From Desmodesmus armatus (taxonomy: Eukaryota; Chlorophyta; Chlorophyceae; Sphaeropleales; Scenedesmaceae): a stretch of 64,000 bases of DNA. The stretch is taken from NCBI GenBank assembly GCA_007449985.2, contig VIIQ02000725.1, forward strand, positions 310,001-374,000, given 5' to 3'. The translations under genes and the position numbers were made by a program. The notes under the pieces were generated by a model. It saw nothing but the letters and a program-made list of their open reading frames with translations. It did not search any database and was not told the origin of the DNA. This document shows, piece by piece, positions 13,601-24,887 of the stretch. Numbering within the stretch: position 1 is the first letter of the stretch; each line of letters opens with the position of its first letter.

Positions 13601-16600
13601 TGGGACGTGACCCACCTGTTCTATCGTCAGCAGGCGTGCAGCATCCAGCAGCAGCACCGCCACATGACACGCCCCCAGCGCCCGTCTCGCCTGCGCCAGA
13701 CTCGCATCCGCCAACTGCTTCCCCAGCATAACATCCACAGCAGCCTCCTGCTGCTGCTGCTGCTGCTGCTCCTCTACACTCCCTCCCTTATCTACTGCTG
13801 CTCCTGCTGCTGCTGCAGGAGCGGCAACCCCCTTCCCAATGCTGCGGCTGCTGCTGCTGCTGCTGCCAGCAGCTTTGCTGTGATTGGTGGAGGCTGTGGG
13901 GGATTGTGTGGGCTGCAGGGCGGTGGCCCTCTTCCAGCCTGCCGTATCGACTAGCTGCAGGTCAAGGGAGCCATGCTGGATCCATCCGTACGTGGGGTCT
14001 CGAGTGAGACCGGGCTCAGGACCTGCAAGGATTGAAAGTTGGGGGGCAGGGTTTAGCCTTGAAAAGCGGCTGAAAAAGCTTGACTATGAAGGGGCAGGTC
14101 GACCAGCTGCAGGTCGAGGGAGCCGTGCTGGATCCATCCGTACGTGGGGTCTCAAGTGAGACCGGGCTCAGGACCTGCAAGGATTGAAAGTTGGGGGGCA
14201 GGGTTTAGCCTTGAAAAGCGGCTGAAAAAGCTTGACTATGAAGGGGCAGGTCGCCAAGCTGCAGGTCGAGGGAGTCGTGCTGGATCCAACTGTAAGTGGG
14301 GTCTCAAGTGAGACCGGGCTCAGGACCTGCAAGGATTGAAAGTTGGGGGGCAGGGTTTAGCCTTGAAAAGCGGCTGAAAAAGCTTGACTATGAAGGGGCA
14401 GGTCGACCAGCTGCAGGTCGAGGGAGCCGTGCTGGATCCAACTGTAAGTGGGGTCTCAAGTGAGACCGGGCTCAGGACCTGGCAGGGTTGAGGGTTGGGG
14501 TGCAGGGTGCAGGATCAAGAGGTGGAGCACAGCTTGCGTCCACCAGCTGCAGGTTGAGGGAGCCGTGGTGAATCCAACCATAGGTAGGGTCTTGAGTGAG
14601 GCCGGGCTCAGGGCCTGCAAGGGATGAGGGTCAGGGGTTGAGGGTCAGGATGAACAGTGTGGGACCTTCAGTGTCAACCAGCTGCAGGTCTGGGGAGCCG
14701 TGCATATGCAGGACCTTGAGGGAGACTTAGCTCGGGCCGAAGAAGCGCAACACGGCATAGCCCTGCAAGTGGATGGCATGGTCCGTCACAGCGTGCCACC
14801 AGGATCAGCTTGGGGTGGCCATACAGCACGGCATCGCATGGCATGGCATGTGGAATGGCAGGGTTGACCAAAATCCCAAACAGCACCACACAGCACATCA
14901 GGGGTGTTGCGAGGCGTCATTCCTTGCTCCACAAAGGGAGTGCGGCGATTCTGCGCAACTACGCAAACTTGACACCACAAGCAACCCTTTGGTATTCTGT
15001 GTGGCTCCGGCTGCGTGTGTGTTGTGCTGTACCTGCAACTATCAGCGACTTCACTTGCAGGCTGAGTAGTATCAACTCACCTGTCAGACTCCGTTCATAG
15101 CCCAGTAGAGAGTTCATGAGCGTGCTCTTGCCCACATTGGGCAATCCCAGGATAGCTAGCCGCAGGGGCCCCTGCTGTTCCTCCCTGGCACCCTCCTCTT
15201 CTTCTTCCTGCTGCCCCTCCTGCTGGTCAGATGCTATTGATGATCCCTCAGTGACAGATATGGTGCTGTCTTCGTCCTCATCAGAGCTTGAGCCTGCGAC
15301 AAAAAATAGTGGCGGGGGCAGCAGTGGCAGCAGTAGTGGCAGCGACGGCAGCAGTGAGGGGTGACAGCAGGGTCACGGCGGAGGAGCGGAATGTATTTCT
15401 GTCATTGCCCATACAAAGCAGACATGCATGTTGCACCAGCGCTGGCGCAGCCTGTGTCAGGACAGCAACAACCCCCAGCCACAGCATTGTTGTTAGTCGC
15501 TGGACTGACCCTCAGCAAGGCTTGAGACAAGGTGAGCAACAGTGCTTCCATGACAATTTCCCCCACATGTCAGGGTGTGTGCACTTATTCGTCGTTCAAT
15601 CACTCAAACGGAAGACTTGTGCCTTTCACTAATGACTCACACGCATGTCATACCGACTCCTGTCATGATGACTACTGTTGCTGTGCACCAAACCACACAG
15701 ACGGTTCCAACCCACCTGCTTCTTGCCCGTGCTGCAGCAGCAATGCATCCACCGCTGCCTCTTCCGCCGCCGCTGCTGCAGCCACATCAAAGCATCCGCT
15801 GCCCCCCTCACCCTCCTCCCCTCACCCCCCTGCTGCTTGACAAGCTGCACTGCAGCTGCCATCCCTCCCCCAACCTCCTGCTGCTCCGGTCTCCGCTGCC
15901 GCTGGGGGAGCGCCTCGGCCTGTTGTTGGTGTGCGGGCAGCGTCCGCAGCCGCGGCCGCTGCTGCTGCTGATGCTGCTGCTGCAGCTGCTGCTCTCCAGC
16001 GTCTACCAGAGGCTGCAGCAGTAGGTAGAGGTCTGCCATACCGTCACCGCTGGTTGCACTGATGCCAACAGGGGGGTCATGGCCGAGAGCTGCTAGGTCA
16101 GCCCCAATCTGCTCCAGGTCTGCAGGCCACAGCACAGCACAGCACAGCATGACACACCACAGCATGACACACCACAGCATGAGCGTTGCAAAGCACATCC
16201 CAGCACGGCGAAAACAGGGGGGTCGTGGCCAAGAGCTGACAAGTCAGCCCCAATCTGATCCAAATCTGCAGCCCACAGCACAGCATGGCAGAGCATGACA
16301 GACTGCAGCATTGCACAGCATAGCGCATCACAGCATGGCGAAACAGGAAGCCCCCATGGTAAGAGCGAGAGCTGCCAAGTCAGCACCAACCCCCTGCAAC
16401 TCTGCCAACCATTGCGGGCACAGCATGATTGGGCGCAGCACAGCATGACATGGCGCAGCTTGGTGCAAGAAAACATGTGCCACACCTGCACAGGTGTGGC
16501 ACGAAACCTTGTCTCAGATCCAGGTCTGCTTCACCCTGACCCCCTCTCCTTGAACGGCCTGAGAGACGCACTACCGTCGCCTCCCTCCGTTCTATGTGCC

Positions 16601-17432
16601 CTCCCATCGTCTGGAAACCACTCTTTCTGCCTCACTTGCCCCCGCACCAACTGGAGTATTGCACTGTCCCTGCCGGCCACCATCATCCCTCTCTTTACCC
16701 CCCCCCCCCCGGGCTTGACTCACGCACTGTTGCTGCCTGCCCTTGTGTCAGCCTTGTTTGCCACTATCACCAGCGGCCGGCTGTTGTTGCGGCGCAGCCA
16801 CGACAGCAACTCCTCATCTCCAGGCACCAACCCCTGGCTGCAGTTTGTGTGGGTTGAGCGAGAGGGGGGGGGGCAGACAGCAGAGGATGAAGGACAGGAT
16901 CAGCAGGGTGGCGACGGTATGTGCATGGTTTGTAGCCGTGCATGCACTTGATCACCATGCACACAGCCACGACAGCAACTCCTCATCTCCAGGCACCAAC
17001 CCCTGCCCGCAAACCATGTAAGTTGCTGGAAGGAGGCACGAGTTAGCAGGGGAGGAAGGACGCGGTGGGAGCAGCCGGGGTGGGAAATGACCGCATGCTG
17101 AGACATTCATGTGATAGCGTGCGGATCAAACGAGGACATGAGCCTGCTGCCCAATTCTCTATTGATGCCACTGCGCTGCTACCCTGCCACCACATCACTA
17201 TTGCAAGAGCTGGTGGCACAGCTGCTGCTGCTACTGCTGCCATTGACGTTGCTAGCCAAGCGCGTCATTACCATGCACATGGCAGCCCCACTGCTGTGGC
17301 TGCTGCTGCTGGTAGCCATGCAAGTCAATATCATGCGCATAGCAGCATCACTGCTGCGGCTGCTGCTGCTGCTGCCCCCAACCACTGCTGCCTGCACTGC
17401 TGGCAGCTGCTTCTGATGCTTGCTATGCTCCG

Positions 17433-17466
<34 letters not shown>

Positions 17467-18568
17467 GTGACCATGCGCTTGCTTACCGTGCATCCAGCAG
17501 CATCACAACTCCATGGCTGCTGTTCAGCACCCCCCGTGTAAGGGCTGCCGCGCGTCCCTGCAACCAACAAAACAGCACACAGCGCGTTTCGCAACGCAGA
17601 CCTGTGACTGAACCTTGCAATTCTGCTGCCTACATGACATGGTTGTGCTTAGCATACCCCCAGCACCACCTGCAACTGCAGTGCAACTGCTGCTGTTGCT
17701 GCTGCTGCTGCTGCTCACTTCCATGATGGGATGTACCCCCCCCCCCACCCCACCTGCAGTGTGTGTGCTGCTGCTGCCACTGCGCCTCCCGCCCCCCCAC
17801 ATGCGCCGCTAGCTGCTGCTGCTGCTGCTGCTGCTGCTGCCCAAACCAAATGTAACACCCTAACCTGCAGTGTGTGTGCTGCTGCTGCTGGCTCCAGTCC
17901 TGATGTGTCTATGGCCCTGAACCACAGGTCGCCCAGCTGGGCCAGGCCCTCCCTGTAGTCACGCGTGACATGACCAGCAGGGGTATCAAACACCTGCACG
18001 TATGCATAAACAGCGAGCGAGGTATGGTAGGCAGTGTGTCCATCCAGCAGCTGTCGTAGCGACTGGCAGTTGAGGCATATGACATTTGGGTTTTGGCTCA
18101 GGGTAGACGGAATGAGCAAAACGGCCTGAGCACCATGCTTTGAGGGTGAGTGGAACGGGGAGGAGTGGAGGGAGAGGGCAAGCGGGAGAGGGAGGAGTTG
18201 AGGGAGGTGGCAGAGAAGACTTCGCTAGGAAAACACAAAGTCACAGTGTGACCCATGCTTGCATGCATTTTGCCAGGTGCGGGACAGCAGGCTCACCAGG
18301 GCCTCTCTTCTGTGCACGAGGCGGTTGAACAGAGCAGACTTCCCCACGTTTGGGCGCCCTACCAGTGCTATCTGCAGCAGCAGCAGCAGCAGCAGCAGCA
18401 GGCATATGGTCAACATGTGCAGCTGGCAGCACTGGTGGCCCAGCAGCAGCAGTGACTGGACTGTACCGAGGGAAGCAGGTGGGCATCTGGCAGATCCTCT
18501 AGACGTGGAAGCTTGCGGTACCCTCTGACCAGGGACTGGCACAGCAGTCGGGTCGTGGCCCTCAGCAT
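10601..18568 (-). CDS. der: Der/EngA-family tandem GTPase (ribosome-assembly), organelle-targeted, about 12 exons
   Basis: Two G domains plus a KH-like domain, the Der/EngA layout; bacterial Der acts in 50S subunit maturation. Exon 1 (18568-18467, 34 codons) begins MLRATTRLLCQSLVRGYRK, an Arg-rich presequence typical of mitochondria or plastids. G domain 1: GRPNVGKS (exon 18371-18297), TPAGHVTRDYREG and DTSG (17993-17865), VVMLLDAR (17557-17487), then QGLVPGDEE and VANKAD (16837-16728), and ISATSGDG (from 16119). G domain 2: LGLPNVGKS (~15295-15081), GPEPGLTRDP and VDTAGW plus HVAVLLLDA (~14022-13617), NKSD (~13087-12955), LLSAKEG (~12209-12079). KH-like: FFGTGGTASLLGRVKWA and RPPTFVLLMRG (~11790-11546). 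The last exon (10739-10601) is a basic tail ending RQRRG-stop. Low-complexity Q/S/A inserts link the domains. The donor after ~15716 is uncertain. Nearly every exon has partial tandem copies next to it. Confidence 0.9.
10957..11400 (-). repeat. Two degenerate copies of the Der KH-domain exon 3' part
   Basis: The C-terminal part of the KH-like exon (QRFLSNVLRQSLRLQGVPL, ending at 11546) recurs at about 11410-11320 (with a frameshifted but recognisable version) and 11175-11085 (GQHFLRNALQQSLRLQGVPL). The copies lie downstream in the following intron, before the real last exon at 10739. Changes such as loss of the donor and stops in frame suggest they are not used. Confidence 0.75.
12160..12635 (-). 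repeat. Four copies of the VAELLEERFLPAGR exon start, each followed by a G-run
   Basis: The start of the Der G5 exon (VAELLEERFLPAGR, true copy ending near 12165) recurs at ~12380-12330, ~12507-12455 and ~12627-12580. Between copies lie a run of 7-13 G on the plus strand and a repeated AAGGGATGTTGCAAGTGGATG-like motif. Copies keep the acceptor (TAG/GTGGCTGAG). Only the leftmost continues into LPVVLLSAKEG, so the others look like intronic duplicates of an acceptor plus exon start. Confidence 0.85.
13050..13350 (-). repeat. Three copies of the Der NKSD exon start
   Basis: AITRLELQLAGLALDQGKAL with its upstream acceptor is found at ~13348-13270, ~13216-13150 (partial) and ~13087-13010. Only the last copy continues to ALNKSDLVPG and a donor, so it is taken as the functional exon. 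Confidence 0.85.
13950..14705 (-). repeat. Six tandem copies of the Der switch-region exon start (GPEPGLTRDPTYGWIQHG)
   Basis: Starting points near 13951, 14101, 14253, 14405, 14541 and 14678, so the period is 150-152 bp for the first four and ~136 bp for the last two. Each copy reads (minus strand) an acceptor, GPEPGLTRDPTYGWIQHG, then LDLQLVD; the rightmost copies are more diverged. The copy at 14022 is the one that runs on into VDTAGW and the rest of the exon. Intronic spacers (including the GAAAAGCGGCTGAAAAAGC segment) are shared by the first copies. Confidence 0.9.
16060..16490 (-). repeat. Extra copies of the Der exon start carrying LEQIGADLAALGHDPPV
   Basis: The true exon begins at 16119. 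Diverged versions of its first ~50 bp lie at ~16268-16215 (DLDQIGADLSALGHDPPV) and ~16400-16345 (partial), separated by CACAGCATGACAC-type simple sequence. The copies keep the acceptor but run into non-coding sequence. Confidence 0.7.
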
Positions 18569-18870
18569 CGTCAGGCTAGATCAACTTTGGATCGTCATCA
18601 TGTGGTATCTGGGGCGCACATCGTCATGACTATCCCTGTGATATAGATCGTAGAAACCATTTGTGCTACTCGCTCGTTCCTTCCCTGCTCCTCTGCCAGA
18701 TCATTTCTGTTAGTTATGCCCGTTACGAGCTTGCAGTGGCCACGTCCTTCACAGGCTCTGTGCCCCTCCGACAGTCAAGTTTGCTTGTAGACAATCGAGG
18801 CTGTAGCGTTGAGTAGGTTTCGCCTGCCAGCTGCCGAAACCCCCTTTGCTGTCTGCTGTCAGCGCTTGTC
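18569..18870. promoter_or_regulatory. Divergent promoter region between der and the phosphate carrier gene
   Basis: Only 302 bp separate the two start codons, which face away from each other, so both transcripts must start here or in adjacent 5' leaders. No clear TATA box is visible. Confidence 0.6.
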
Positions 18871-21800
18871 ATGGCTCCTCTGCCCAGCCTCGCTCCCTCC
18901 CTATGGGGCGCAGCAAGCCCCTTCACAGCAGCCCTCAACAGCATGAAGGGCACGGATCAGCAGCAGCAGGCGCCTAGCAGCCCCTCTCAGATCCAGTCTG
19001 CCGTGTTCGCAGCGATGAACGGAAGCAAGAAGGCCGTGGTGCCTGCAGCTCCCGCCGAGGCTGCAATCAAGATGTACAGCCCAGAGTACTACATGACTTG
19101 CGCTCTGGGTGGCGTCGTTAGCTGCGGAGCCACGCACACAGCTGTTACCCCCCTGGTAAGCGGTTGCTCAACTGCTGTCCTGTGTTCGGATCGAGCCCTT
19201 ATCGCAAGCAGCTGGATCAGCCTGTCTGGAACAGTGTACAAGGTTTGGCCTATGATCAGGATGGAAGAGCAGCAGGATCTGATCAGAGCAGTAGTCCTCA
19301 GCTCTTGGGGGAGGTATATGCCTGATTTAAAAAGCTGCACCGCCGCAAGCTCACCTTGTTTCATGTCATGCCTGTCGTGCTGTTTGGTGGTTTTCCAAAA
19401 CCCTTTGCAGGACGTGGTGAAGTGTAACATCCAGACAGACCCCCAGAAGTACAAGGGCATCAAGAGTGGCTTCAGTGTGCTGCTGAAGGAGCAGGGCGCT
19501 GCAGGATTGTTCAGGGGCTGGCTGCCAACACTGCTGGGCTACTCAGCACAGGGAGCATTCAAGTTTGGCCTGTACGAGTTCTTCAAGAAGTGAGTGCCAT
19601 GCATTCGCCTGTTCAGGGAGGCGGACCCCGTACTTCCTGTATGCCCAGATCTGCCTCTGTCTACATAGTTGCTTGTGTCTGCATGTGTGTGCATGAGGGA
19701 CTGATCTGGCTGTCCCTCTGCGTGTTAGCACAGGGAATGTGTGAGGGGACGCATGAAACCCGCCGCACAAGTGTGTGAAGCATGTGACGTGATGGGGGGT
19801 TCACAGGACCGAAGGGCGTCATACATGTCAATCTTCATGTGCGCAGCCTGCAGTGATAGTCCTACTGTGTGTGTCTGCGTGGTTCCTCAAGCTGCGTGTC
19901 CCCTACTGTGCTTTAACAGTGGGGGACAGTCCTGCAAGTGTGTAAAACACATAATGCGATCTGGGATCACAGGGCGAAGGGTGTCATTCATCCCGATGCA
20001 ATCAAAGCATCAGAGCAATGCAGCATGAGCGCTTGTGTTCCCCCATGCTGTGTGTGCTGGCCTGTCCTGCAGGACGTATGCTGACATGGCTGGTGAGGAG
20101 CTGGTGGCCAAGTACCAGACGATCATCTTCCTGGCTGGATCAGCCTCCGCAGAGTTCTTTGCAGACATGGCGCTGTCGCCCTTTGAGGCAGTCAAGGTGC
20201 GCACTGGGGGTGAACTAGGGTGATGATGCAGCGCGTGCGTTTTTTCCCCGTGTGTGCATGTGTGTGGGGGGGGGGCAGGGGGCTGTGAACAACTCAGATG
20301 GTGGCAAACTTCCAGGCAGTGGCTGTGACCCAGCTTTGCACCCGGGGGGAGGGGGGTGTCTGTGGGTGGCGTGACAGAGTGTGGGTGGTTGCAGCAGGAG
20401 GGCACAGCATGCAGACATGGCGCTGTCTTCCTTTGAGGCAGTCAAGGTGCGCTGGGCGTTTGGCGCATAAGAAGTCTGTATGTGGGGGGGGGGGTGTTTC
20501 GTTGTTTTGGTGAGTGTTGGGGCATCAGAACGTGTGTGAAGGGGGGCTAAGAGGGTGGATGGGCACAGAGGTTGTGGGAAACGTCAGGGCAGTGAAGTCT
20601 CAGGGTCAGGGGAGGTTCTCTGGCTTTGCAACAGGGATGGCTGAGTCCGTGGGTGGCATGATGTTGTGGGGGTGGGTTTGGTAGTAGCGCACAGCATGCA
20701 GATATGGCGCTCTCGCCCTTTGAGACAGTCAAGGTGCGCGCTGGGCGTGCGCCATGGGGGTGGTTTTGCCGCTATGCTCATCTGCTGTCTGGCTGCCTGC
20801 TGCGACTGCTGCAGGTTGCTGTGCAGGCTTGCGCAGACATTGCCAAGGACGGCCTTCGATGCTAGGCACCAACACTTCATGCCCTTCTGTGTTCGTTCGT
20901 GCTCATCTGTCGGCTGGCTGGCTGCTGTGACTGCTGCAGGTTGCTGTGCAGACTCGCCCAGGCTTTGCCAAGGGCCTGACGGATGGCATGCCCAAGCTGA
21001 TCCAGGCTGAAGGCGCGGGAACGTGAGTGGCCATGGCTGGTGTGTCAGTAGTAGATCCGGCCACGATTGCACGGCCACGACTGTAGCTGACAACGGACAA
21101 GTATACAGGGGCGCAATGGATATTGCAGAGGGTGGGGAGCAGACGTACTGGTGTGCTTTCGTGCACGGTACTGTCTCATTGGTCGGGGCTGGCTGGAGCA
21201 CTCCCCAGGTCCCACAGGAGCGTCGGTTCTGGCTGTTTTTGCGCGCCTGTGGACCAACTGCTTTGGCTGTACACTTGCTGTTTCAGTGCTAGCGCAGGCA
21301 GCACAAAGGCGATTTTTATGCTCGGGATGTGTGGGCGAGCCAGCAGCTAGCAGCTGCATGTTCCTGTCCCTTATCAATGCAGACCTCTGTTTTTGTTGAT
21401 GTTGCTGTATCTTGTCGCGTCGTGTCTGCCTGCAGCCTGTTCAAGTCCCTGGTGCCTTTGTGGTGTCGCCAGATCCCCTACACCATGATGAAGTTTGGTG
21501 AGTACTTGATGTGCTGACCTTCCTGTATGCTCAACTGTGCAGCTCAGCTGGGAACACGTCAACATCACTGCAGCTTACTCCTCATTGCGGCCATTGCTGA
21601 GGCTGCGATTGCTCCTCCTGTACTGCGTTTTTTAAGCCTTCTCCTTCACACTCACACACCCACTTCTGTCTTTGTCTGCCGTGTCGTGTCGTCGTACTGT
21701 GCGTTCCTTGCAGCCGCCTTTGAGAACACTGTGCAGGCGCTGTACAAGTATGTGGTGCCCAAGCCCCGTGACCAGTGCAGCAAGTCCGAGCAGCTGACGG

Positions 21801-24129
21801 TCAGCTTTGCTGCCGGCTACATCGCTGGAGTGTTCTGTGCGGTGGTCAGCCACCCAGCAGGTACGCGGCGCCCGGGGAGGGGGGGGGGGTTCAGGCGGAT
21901 GCCTGGCTCTGTCAAGTATGGCTATGTACTGGGGGGTTGAGTGTTGAGTGGGGCGGTCGCTGTAGCACACCGAGGAGGTGTGTGGGTTCAACTCCCTTGC
22001 TTTTGGTCCGGGCACTGGGCACCTCCTGGTATAGGGTGTTTGGCGTATCTCATTGGTGAGGCTTTGCATCGGGCCCCCGGCAGTTGGGTTCGCCTGATTG
22101 CGCTGTGTGTGGCCAGCCGGTGGGAGTCCGCCCTCCCAAAAAAATGTGGCGGTCTAGGAGGGCATTGCCAGCAGCCTCTCAAGCCAACAAGGGCAGCTAC
22201 AAGGCTCCCACCTACCAGCGCTAGGCAATGCGGTGCAGCAAGGATACCAGCATGTGCCTGCCTCCACTCACATTGAGTCATTGAGCGGTTGTTTGCGGCT
22301 CTTGGCCCCCATGCAGTAGTACCTAGCGCTGTGGGGTGATGCTCCACTTGCAAGTGCCTGGTGCTTTGCACAGACTTGCGCATTCAGCCCTTTTTCCGAC
22401 ACTGTGGGTCCTGCTGCGTGCGCTACATTACATCAAATCAAATCTACCTACACACCCCCTTGGTGTAGTTGCGCTATAGAATTTGTTCCATTAGCCTCGC
22501 GTCCTATGAGGACGGCTCATCACATGCATGCATGTGGGTTCAGTGGCACTCGCGCCCCACCTCGCTCCCCTCATATGCATATGAGCGCTAACCCATTGCT
22601 GCTGGCGCTTCTGCCGCCCTGATGCCGCTGCTGTTGCTGTTGCCAGACAACCTTGTGTCCAAGCTGAATGCCCAGAAGGGTTCCACAGCAGGTGACATCA
22701 TCAAGCAGATGGGCTGGCCTGCACTGTTCACACGTGGCCTGGGCTTGCGCATCATCATGATCGGTACCCTCACAGGACTGCAGGTGCGTGACATGAGGGT
22801 CAGAGAGGGGGGGGAGGTCTTGCGTAAGTGTGTGGGGGGGGGGGGATGGGGCGAGCAGCGGGACAAGCTGAGTAGCAGTGCAGTTGGTGGGAGCTTGGCT
22901 ATGTGCGTCATCATGACCGATGCCCTCACAGGACTGCAGGTGGGTGACATGAGGGGCAGAAGGGGGGGGATGTGTTTATATGCAAGAGTGGTGGGAGGGA
23001 GAGGGCGTGCAGTCAGACGAGCTGAGTTGCTAGTGTAGAAGTGCAGTTGTAGCAGTGCGATAGATGATGGAAGCTTGGCTATACGCGTCAGCATGATCTG
23101 TACCCTCACGGGGGTGCAGGTGGGTGGCATCAGGGGCTTGAGGGAGGGATGGAAAGGAGACAGGGGCAACGGTAGGGGAGGGGAGGGGGCAGTCACGTGC
23201 AGCAGTGATGCTGGTGGTGTGATATGGGCAGGATGGGGTTGCAGTTGGGTGTGTAGAGTACGAGCTGTGGTTGACTTTGACTGAGGGGTTTTTGGAGATG
23301 TGGTGTTAGCAATGGGCAGGTAGCCCATGCAGCTGGGCGGTTTGGGGTGTGAAGTTCGAGAGGGGTTGAGGTGCGTGTGCAGCAGGATTGGCAAGGGTTG
23401 CAGTGGCACAATGGAGATGCCTGTGGGGGGCCTGGCATTGGTGGCAACACAGTTTGCATGTCAGAAGGGTGTGCCTGGCTGCCTGCCTGCTTGCTGCCAG
23501 GGGTACTAATGTTCTAACCTTAGTAACAGTATTAGGGGTCAGTGTATTGGTTTTTTTTGTTTTACCAGTGTATTAGTTCCCCTGCTTGCTGCGCCGTCTG
23601 GCAGGCAGCAAGCAGGGTACTGATACACTAAAGTGCATCAGTACCCATGCTTGCTGCCTGCCAAACGGCGCAGTGGGGCACATTCGATCCCTTCAGGCAG
23701 TGGCAGTACTTTGCAGCAAAGCGTAGGGTGCCTGCTGCTCAGCACATGACGCGGCAGGCACAGCGCAATCCAGAATGATGGGCCCTGGTGAATGCGCATG
23801 TGTACCTCTCTGTTGAGGCTGTTAGATGGGGGTGTTGTGCGGATTGCAACAGCGCTGTTGACCAGTCATGGGGTTGCAGACTGTGTCTACCGTTCCCCCT
23901 GTCACAGATCGACTGCAAAAGTCCATGGTCCCTTTCTGCATCTGCACTGCCGTTGTTGTCCTTCCCTCAACCCTTGCCCCTTCATCTCGACCGCTGCAAC
24001 TGCTCTCAGCACCCACCTCTCACCCCTTGCTTTTGCTTGTGTGTGTTTGTCCTGCAGTGGGGCATCTACGATGCGTTCAAGGTCGCTGCTGGCCTGCCCG
24101 CCACTGGCGCCAAGGCAGCTGCCAAGTGA
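18871..24129 (+). CDS. Mitochondrial phosphate carrier (SLC25A3/PiC family), 8 exons
   Basis: Carries phosphate with protons into the mitochondrial matrix for ATP synthesis. Exons 18871-19155, 19411-19589, 20073-20196, 20940-21022, 21436-21497, 21714-21860, 22647-22783 and 24058-24129 join in phase to 362 codons plus TGA. The three carrier repeats are visible: PLDVVKCN with GWLPTLLGYSAQGAFKFG, then SPFEAVKVAVQTRPGFAKG with LVPLWCRQIPYTMMKF, then HPADNLVSKLN with TRGLGLRIIMIGTLTGLQWG. The ~75 residues before the first helix are longer than in other SLC25 carriers and fit the presequence of plant and animal PiC. The start ATG is the first in the frame and 302 bp from the der start. Intron 3 holds two copies of the exon 3 end and one of the exon 4 start; the last intron holds two copies of the exon 7 end. 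Confidence 0.95.
20405..20870 (+). repeat. Copies of phosphate-carrier exon edges in intron 3
   Basis: The end of exon 3 (GCAGACATGGCGCTGTC, then CCTTTGAGGCAGTCAAGGTGCG, with its donor) is copied at ~20411-20452 and ~20696-20740. The start of exon 4 with its acceptor (TGCTGCAGGTTGCTGTGCAG) is copied at ~20810-20865. Copies are 85-95% alike by eye, and the true exon 4 starts at 20940. Confidence 0.85.
21945..22185. repeat. Dispersed element copy 1 (SINE-like, in phosphate carrier intron)
   Basis: About 150 bp (from ~22030 to ~22150) is shared with 40270-40450: GGGCTTTGC-like, CCCGGCAG, CGCCTGATTGC, TGTGTGTGGCCAG and CGGTGGGA occur in the same order and spacing in both. Just upstream, at ~21991-22003, GGTTCAACTCC fits a Pol III B box, which suggests a tRNA-related short interspersed element. 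No A box is convincing. Confidence 0.5.
22890..23125 (+). repeat. Copies of phosphate-carrier exon 7 end in the last intron
   Basis: The exon 7 end (ATCATGATCGGTACCCTCAC, then AGGACTGCAGGTGCGTGACATGAGGG) recurs at ~22908-22955 and ~23085-23130, each with the GTGGGTGRCAT donor-like continuation. The copies are followed by G-rich sequence similar to that behind the true exon. Confidence 0.85.
23589..23673. repeat. 85-bp near-perfect inverted repeat (foldback) in phosphate carrier intron 7
   Basis: The left arm from 23589 (CTGCGCCGTCTGGCAGGCAG, continuing AAGCAGGGTACTGATACACT) is complementary to the right arm ending at 23673 (AGTGCATCAGTACCCATGC, continuing TTGCTGCCTGCCAAACGGCG). There are a few mismatches, one bulge and only about two unpaired loop bases. 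A partial third copy of the arm (GCCTGCTTGCTGCCAGGGGT) is at ~23485. It could be a small foldback transposon remnant or a small-RNA hairpin. Confidence 0.8.
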
Positions 24130-24882
24130 GCAGCACACTCTGCTGTACAGCAGCTGTTGACCGCGGTGTGACAGTGGCAGCTAGCTGGACAGCCCGGTGC
24201 GCAGCAAAGCATCTTATGTCGAGAAGCTCGGGCTGCAGTAACAGTGCCAGCCTGCTGGACACCACCTGCAGCTGCGTCTGCAGCCTGCGTGCTGGAGCTG
24301 TGGATATGCATTGCAGCAGTCGGTGTCTTTGTCGTGAGAGGTGTAAGGGTGGATGTGTGGACGCTGCAGCATCACAGCATCGAGGGGGTTGAGAAGTGGG
24401 TGTGGGGGTGGGTCAGCTCTGCGGCAGAGTCGTGGCGGGCTTGTGGGGGATGCAATGGTGTGCGGCATGCTTGGCGCTGCAGGTTGCAGGTGGGGGGTGG
24501 TGAGAGCGCGTTGTTTGCGACATCTCTTGCATGGCAGGACAGTACCGCTTCAAGCAGCTGCAGCTGTGCGCAGCACTTCTGATAGCATGCTTTGTTGTTG
24601 TCATGTGACTTGCATACATGTTGCAGGGAAAGAAGCGTTGTGTTGTCTTTGCAGTGGTGGCAAGCTTGAGTATGTGAGGTCGCGTGTAGGGCATGACTGT
24701 GCACAGTTTGCCCAGGCTTGTCCGTTGTTCATTGCAGCAGTGCCCATGACTGTGAGGCACGCCTGTGTTGTTGATAGAAGGTAGTAGGAGGGGTTCTTTG
24801 GCAGAAGCACCATTCAAAGGTTTGCTGTGCCAGGCTTAACAAGATGATTTGAGATGCATGATGTTGTTTGTGGCATCTGAAC

Positions 24883-24887
24883 TGTAA
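24883..24887 (+). terminator. Possible TGTAA polyadenylation signal for the phosphate carrier
   Basis: TGTAA is the usual polyadenylation signal of chlorophycean algae. This is a clear instance about 750 bp after the stop codon; other copies could serve. Confidence 0.25.
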
